Positions 60,582-64,000 of a DNA stretch of 64,000 nucleotides are shown in pieces (position 1 is the stretch's first letter; every line of letters starts with the position of its first letter). Origin of the DNA: Sphingomonas_R sp036387535 (GTDB lineage Bacteria > Pseudomonadota > Alphaproteobacteria > Sphingomonadales > Sphingomonadaceae). Location of the stretch: contig NZ_DASVTO010000002.1 in the NCBI RefSeq assembly GCF_036387535.1, positions 1 through 64,000 of the forward strand, given 5' to 3'. Under the pieces are notes generated by a model, which worked only from the letters and a program-made list of their open reading frames with translations, ran no database searches and was not told the DNA's origin. The position numbers were made by a program, and so were the translations under genes.

Positions 60582-61826
60582 TCAGCGTGCACGATATTTG
60601 CCGAATTCGCTGCGTGCGATGGAGCGGTTGTGAACCTCGTCAGGACCATCGGCGAGGCGGAGCGTGCGGATGCCGGCATAGGATTTGGCCAGCCCATAGC
60701 CGCTGGTGACGCCGGCGCCGCCATGCGCCTGGATCGCATCGTCGATGATGCGCAGCGCCATCCGGGGTGCGGCGACCTTGATCATCGCGATCTCGTTCTG
60801 CGCGATCTTATTGCCGACCTTGTCCATCATGTCCGCGGCCTTCAGGCAGAGCAGGCGGCACATCTCGATATCGATCCGTGCCTCCGCCACGCGCTGTTCC
60901 CAGACCGACTGTTCGGCCAGCGTCTTGCCGAAGGCCGTGCGCGACAGCAGGCGCTGCGTCATCTTGGCGAGCGCCTCCTCCGCTGCGCCGATGGTGCGCA
61001 TGCAGTGGTGGATACGGCCGGGCCCAAGCCGGCCCTGCGCGATTTCGAAACCGCGACCCTCGCCCAGCAGCATCGCATCCTCCGCATTGACGCGGACATC
61101 GGTGAGCTGGATTTCCATATGTCCGTGCGGCGCGTCGTCATAGCCGAAGACGGGGAGGTGGCGCAGGATCTGCACGCCGGGCGCGTCGAGCGGCATCAGC
61201 ACCATCGATTGCTGTTGATGCCGGGCGGCGCCGAAATCGGACTTGCCCATCACGATCGCGATCCTGCAGCGCGGATCGCCCGCACCCGACGACCACCATT
61301 TGCGGCCGTTCAGCACATAATCGTCGCCATCGCGATCGATGCGGGTTTCGATGTTGGTGGCGTCGGACGAGGCGACCGCCGGTTCGGTCATCAGGAAGGC
61401 GGAGCGGATGTCGCCCGCCATCAGCGGCAGCAGCCAGCGTTCCTTTTGCGCGCGCGTACCGTAGCGGTGGAACACCTCCATATTGCCGGTGTCGGGCGCG
61501 GAGCAATTGAATACCTCCGATGCCCATTCGAGATGCCCCATCTCCTCCGCGCACAGCGCATATTCGAGATTGGTGAGGCCGGGGCCGTCGAAGGCGATGC
61601 TATCGTCGACCGGCGTGCGGCCGGACGAGGGCGGCATGAACAGGTTCCAGAGCCCCTGCGCCCGCGCCTTCGCCTTCAGATCCTCGATCACGGGAAGGAT
61701 CTTCCAGCGTTCCCCCTCCGCCTGCTGCGCATGATAATCCGGATCGCGCGGGCGGATTTCCGTGTCGATGAAGGCACGGACGCGGTCGCGCCAATGCGTC
61801 TCCCGATCGTTCAGGGTGAAATCCAT
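60582..61826 (-). CDS. Acyl-CoA dehydrogenase family protein (ACAD10/11-like)
   Basis: A 414-residue FAD enzyme with typical segments: LCAEEMGHLEWASEVFNCSA, FLMTEPAVASSDATNIETRI, GGAGVTSGYGLAKSYAGIRT. In classical acyl-CoA dehydrogenases the catalytic Glu near the C-terminus lies in YEGT; here the aligned stretch is LADGPDEVHNRSIA, with Asp393 at that position. This pattern belongs, as I recall it, to the ACAD10/11-like subgroup, which eliminates phosphate from 4-phosphoacyl-CoA. GAGAGGATTG precedes the start. First gene of the ACAD-kinase-SDR operon. Confidence 0.92.
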   Translation of the reverse strand: MDFTLNDRETHWRDRVRAFIDTEIRPRDPDYHAQQAEGERWKILPVIEDLKAKARAQGLWNLFMPPSSGRTPVDDSIAFDGPGLTNLEYALCAEEMGHLEWASEVFNCSAPDTGNMEVFHRYGTRAQKERWLLPLMAGDIRSAFLMTEPAVASSDATNIETRIDRDGDDYVLNGRKWWSSGAGDPRCRIAIVMGKSDFGAARHQQQSMVLMPLDAPGVQILRHLPVFGYDDAPHGHMEIQLTDVRVNAEDAMLLGEGRGFEIAQGRLGPGRIHHCMRTIGAAEEALAKMTQRLLSRTAFGKTLAEQSVWEQRVAEARIDIEMCRLLCLKAADMMDKVGNKIAQNEIAMIKVAAPRMALRIIDDAIQAHGGAGVTSGYGLAKSYAGIRTLRLADGPDEVHNRSIARSEFGKYRAR

Positions 61827-61847
61827 CCGGCAATCCTCTCTGGTTCT

Positions 61848-61861
61848 TTACGTGAACGTAA
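61848..61861 (-). promoter_or_regulatory. Candidate operator of the acyl-CoA dehydrogenase operon
   Basis: TTACGT-GA-ACGTAA is a perfect palindrome 21 bases before the dehydrogenase start. It resembles the TTTACGT-ACGTAAA sites of MerR-family LiuR-type regulators of branched-chain and fatty-acid catabolism. The regulator is not in the window. Confidence 0.5.
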
Positions 61862-61890
61862 GCGGGAGGCGGGGGTAGGCGCAAGTGTTT

Positions 61891-61931
61891 CGGAAACACC
61901 GCCCTGCGCCGGTGGCAGGGCGGTGTTTCCG
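61891..61931 (-). terminator. Strong terminator hairpin after the M28 peptidase gene
   Basis: CGGAAACACCGCCCTG and its exact complement CAGGGCGGTGTTTCCG form a 16-bp stem around a 9-base loop, 12 bases after the M28 stop on the minus strand. It separates that gene from the downstream dehydrogenase promoter. Confidence 0.65.
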
Positions 61932-61943
61932 GGGGGCGGTCGG

Positions 61944-63590
61944 TCAGCGGCGTTGCGCGGCGGTCTTGTCGCGTTCGGCGCGGAACTCGCTGTCGGTGCT
62001 CCAGTTCGGCCAGGCGGTGCCGCTGGCGAGATCATGGCCGACCGCATAGAGCAGATCGAGATCGGCGGTCATGCCGGCCAGGTTCCAATCCGGGCTCCAT
62101 TCGTCGGCGGGCTGGTGATAGCGATCCTGAACATAGGCGCGGCTCAGCGCCTCGCCACGGGCGGCGCCGCCTTCGACCAGGTCGCTGCCGCCGTCGAACG
62201 AAATCGCCGGCACGCCGCGCTTGGCCATCGGGAAATGATCGGAGCGGTAGAAGCTGCCGGCCTCCGGATGCGGTTCGGGCGAGAAGCGGCGGTTGCGCTT
62301 CGTGCCTTCCGCGGTGAGCATGTCCAGCAGTCCGAGTTTCGCGCTGCCCGAGATACCGAAATCATGGGCCGGACCGGTGACCGCCATCGAATCCATGTTG
62401 AGGACGCCGACGGTCTGGCCGAGCGGATAGACCGGGTTGGCCGCATAATATTCAGAGCCGAGCAGGCCCTTCTCCTCCGCCGTCACCGCGAGGAACACCA
62501 CGGATCGGGCCGTGCGCGGCGCCTTTGCATAGGCGCGGCCGAGTTCGAGCAGGGCGGCGACGCCGGTCGCATTGTCGACCGCGCCATTATAGATGCGGTC
62601 ACCCTTCGCATCCGGCTGCCCGATCCCGAGATGATCCCAATGCGCGGAGTAGATCACCGTGTCGTCGGGATGGGTGGTGCCGGGCAGGCGGCCAAGGACA
62701 TTCTTCGACGTGATGACCTTCGCATCGACGGCATAGCGGGCGGTGAACGTCGCCTTGAGCGGGACCGGGCGGAAGCCGCGGGTCTGTGCCTTCGCCTTTT
62801 CGGCATCGAAATCCAGGCCGGATGCCTTGAACAGCTGCACCGCGAGATCGCGCTGGATCCAGCCTTCCATCGCGGTGTGGCTGCTGGTCGGATTGGTGCG
62901 GACGATGTCGAACATCGTGTTGGTGTTGCTGTTCTTGACCGTCGCCCAGCCATAGCTGGCCGGTGCGGTTTCGTGGACGATCAGGATGCCGGCGGCACCG
63001 CGGCGGGCGGCTTCCTCATATTTGTAGGTCCAGCGGCCATAATAGGTCATCGCCTTGCCGCCGAAATCGCCCTGTCCGGTTTCGAAATCGGGATCGTTGA
63101 TGAGGACGACCGCGATCTTGCCCTTGAGATCCTGACCGTTGAAATCATCCCAGTTGCGTTCGGACGCGGCGACGCCGTAGCCGACGAACACAAGCGGGGC
63201 GTTCTGGATGGCGACCTGCTTCTGCCCCGTCAACGCGGCGCGGACCGCGATCTGGGTCCCTTGCGTCAGCGGGGTCGCGGTGCCGGCGATGGTCATGCCG
63301 AGGGTCGGCGTGCCGGTGATTTCGGAGCGCAACAGCGGTACGTCCTGGGTCCAGCCGCGCTTTCCGGACGCATCCGGGGTGCCGCCGGGCTGGAGACCGG
63401 CGGCCTGCATCTGCCGAACGATATAGGCGACCGTCCGGGTTTCGGCGGGCGTGGCGGGGCCGCGGCCTTCGAACGCGTCGCTGGACAGGGTGCGGACATC
63501 GGCGGTGATGCGGGCGGGATCGAACGCGGGCTGCGCAACAGCAGTGGTGGAGGCGAGGAGCAAGGCCAAGGTCGAAGCGAGACGGTACAT
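61944..63590 (-). CDS. M28 family zinc aminopeptidase with PA domain, exported
   Basis: A 548-residue protein with a signal peptide (LASTLALLLASTTAVAQ). A protease-associated insert (about 130-240) precedes the di-zinc catalytic domain: ligands His317 in YSAHWDHLGIG, Asp339 in NGAVDNATG, the catalytic AEEKG (about 371-375), Asp400 in LNMDSMAV and a C-terminal His in YRSDHFPMAKRG. It should cleave N-terminal residues from peptides in the periplasm. The start at 63590 has AAGGATCC upstream. Confidence 0.93.
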   Translation of the reverse strand: MYRLASTLALLLASTTAVAQPAFDPARITADVRTLSSDAFEGRGPATPAETRTVAYIVRQMQAAGLQPGGTPDASGKRGWTQDVPLLRSEITGTPTLGMTIAGTATPLTQGTQIAVRAALTGQKQVAIQNAPLVFVGYGVAASERNWDDFNGQDLKGKIAVVLINDPDFETGQGDFGGKAMTYYGRWTYKYEEAARRGAAGILIVHETAPASYGWATVKNSNTNTMFDIVRTNPTSSHTAMEGWIQRDLAVQLFKASGLDFDAEKAKAQTRGFRPVPLKATFTARYAVDAKVITSKNVLGRLPGTTHPDDTVIYSAHWDHLGIGQPDAKGDRIYNGAVDNATGVAALLELGRAYAKAPRTARSVVFLAVTAEEKGLLGSEYYAANPVYPLGQTVGVLNMDSMAVTGPAHDFGISGSAKLGLLDMLTAEGTKRNRRFSPEPHPEAGSFYRSDHFPMAKRGVPAISFDGGSDLVEGGAARGEALSRAYVQDRYHQPADEWSPDWNLAGMTADLDLLYAVGHDLASGTAWPNWSTDSEFRAERDKTAAQRR

Positions 63591-63682
63591 GCAGGATCCT
63601 TCTGATCGGTGCCGGAAGGTGCAACGGCTTGGGTGGGAACGCAAGATTGCGGTTTCTGTCGTGACTTTCATCGGACCATTCG

Positions 63683-63724
63683 CCCCCTTCGTCACCCCGG
63701 CGGACGCCGGGATGACGAAGGGGG
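63683..63724. repeat. REP-like palindrome
   Basis: CCCCCTTCGTCACCCCGGCG pairs with CGCCGGGATGACGAAGGGGG with one mismatch and a 2-base loop. A partial second copy (AATGACGAAGAAGGGCGGG) follows. It shares GTCA-CCCGG and CCGGG-TGAC cores with the repeat at 4258-4340. It lies in the divergent M28/aldolase intergenic region. Confidence 0.65.
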
Positions 63725-63789
63725 CGGGAATGACGAAGAAGGGCGGGAACGGACTTTATCGCGGGCGTCGGGACCGATAGAGGCGCAGG

Positions 63790-64000
63790 ATGCGTTTCTT
63801 CTCCGACAATGCCGCACCGGCCCATCCCGCCGTTCTCGACGCGATCGTCGCCGCCAATCCGGTCGATACCGCCTATGACGGCGATGCGCTGTCACAGGCG
63901 CTGGACACGGCGTTTTCCGAGCTGTTCGAAACGCCGGTGACGGCAATGTGGGTGGCGACGGGTACGGCGGCGAATGCCCTGGCGTTGGCGGCCATGGTGC
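63790..64000 (+). CDS. Low-specificity threonine aldolase-like PLP enzyme, 3' end outside window
   Basis: Seventy residues are visible. MRFFSDNAAPAHPAVLDAIV, then AYDGDALSQALDTAFSELFE and VWVATGTAANALALAAMV match the N-terminus of the threonine aldolase/beta-eliminating lyase family, where the ATGTAANALAL segment binds the PLP phosphate. The PLP lysine lies beyond the window. Likely reaction: cleavage of threonine to glycine and acetaldehyde. GCAGG precedes the ATG. Confidence 0.82.
   Translation, partial: MRFFSDNAAPAHPAVLDAIVAANPVDTAYDGDALSQALDTAFSELFETPVTAMWVATGTAANALALAAMV

Noticed and set aside
59058..63605. A 1515-codon open frame on the plus strand across the SDR, kinase, dehydrogenase and M28 genes
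   Set aside because: It is antisense to four well-recognised genes, has no family features and is rich in Arg, His and Gly as expected for the complement of GC-rich coding DNA.

Overview
The window looks like core chromosome of an alphaproteobacterium of the order Sphingomonadales, most likely Sphingomonas. The DNA is very GC-rich. Genes are tightly packed with many ATGA or GTGA stop/start overlaps. It carries a PHA synthase and phasin, an alphaproteobacterial aa3-oxidase cluster (ctaC-ctaD-ctaB-small ORF-ctaG-ctaE-DUF983-SURF1), a pyrE-pdxJ-acpS-lepB run, an XylD-type sugar-acid dehydratase and REP-like palindromes. I saw no rRNA, tRNA, CRISPR array, transposase or phage gene.

Layout. 0-4.3 kb: crotonase fragment, DoxX, uracil-DNA glycosylase and modABC behind a Mo-box. 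4.3-9.6 kb: sugar catabolism (sugar-acid dehydratase, exported mutarotase, FHS-type MFS transporter, FadR-type regulator). 9.7-14.4 kb: acvB-virJ-mprF operon for aminoacyl-phosphatidylglycerol. 14.6-22 kb: two-component system, SIMPL protein and a first RND efflux pair. 22-29.7 kb: DUF445, GNAT, murA, clpS, phasin, phaC and an aminotransferase. 29.8-35.5 kb: M14 peptidase, then the pyrE-pdxJ-acpS-lepB-AI-2E transporter operon. 35.7-45.7 kb: cytochrome oxidase, threonine synthase, M16 peptidase and methyltransferase in one direction. 45.8-50.4 kb: a fused CcmA-CcmB heme exporter, a zincin, PhhB, an osmoprotectant ABC importer with fused permease and binding protein, and a small PspC operon behind an apparent sigma-54 promoter. 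50.6-58.5 kb: a probable accessory block (SLC13 transporter, TolC-like channel, TetR regulator, second RND pair). 58.6-61.8 kb: SDR, APH-like kinase and acyl-CoA dehydrogenase operon behind a TTACGT-type palindrome. 61.9-64 kb: M28 peptidase and the start of a threonine-aldolase-like gene.

How the parts work together. modABC imports molybdate. The 4.3-9.6 kb genes bring in a sugar, equilibrate its anomers and dehydrate the derived sugar acid, probably under the adjacent regulator. The acvB-virJ-mprF operon makes and breaks down aminoacylated phosphatidylglycerol, next to a two-component system that may sense envelope stress. CtaB and CtaG supply heme and copper to the oxidase encoded around them. 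In the accessory block the TetR gene lies between the outer-membrane and inner-membrane parts of an efflux pump, with matching 24-bp candidate operators on both sides. The kinase and dehydrogenase near the right end resemble the two domains of ACAD10/11 and the LvaA/LvaC pair that handle 4-hydroxyacyl-CoA.

All functions are assigned by reading sequence motifs. No database search was run.
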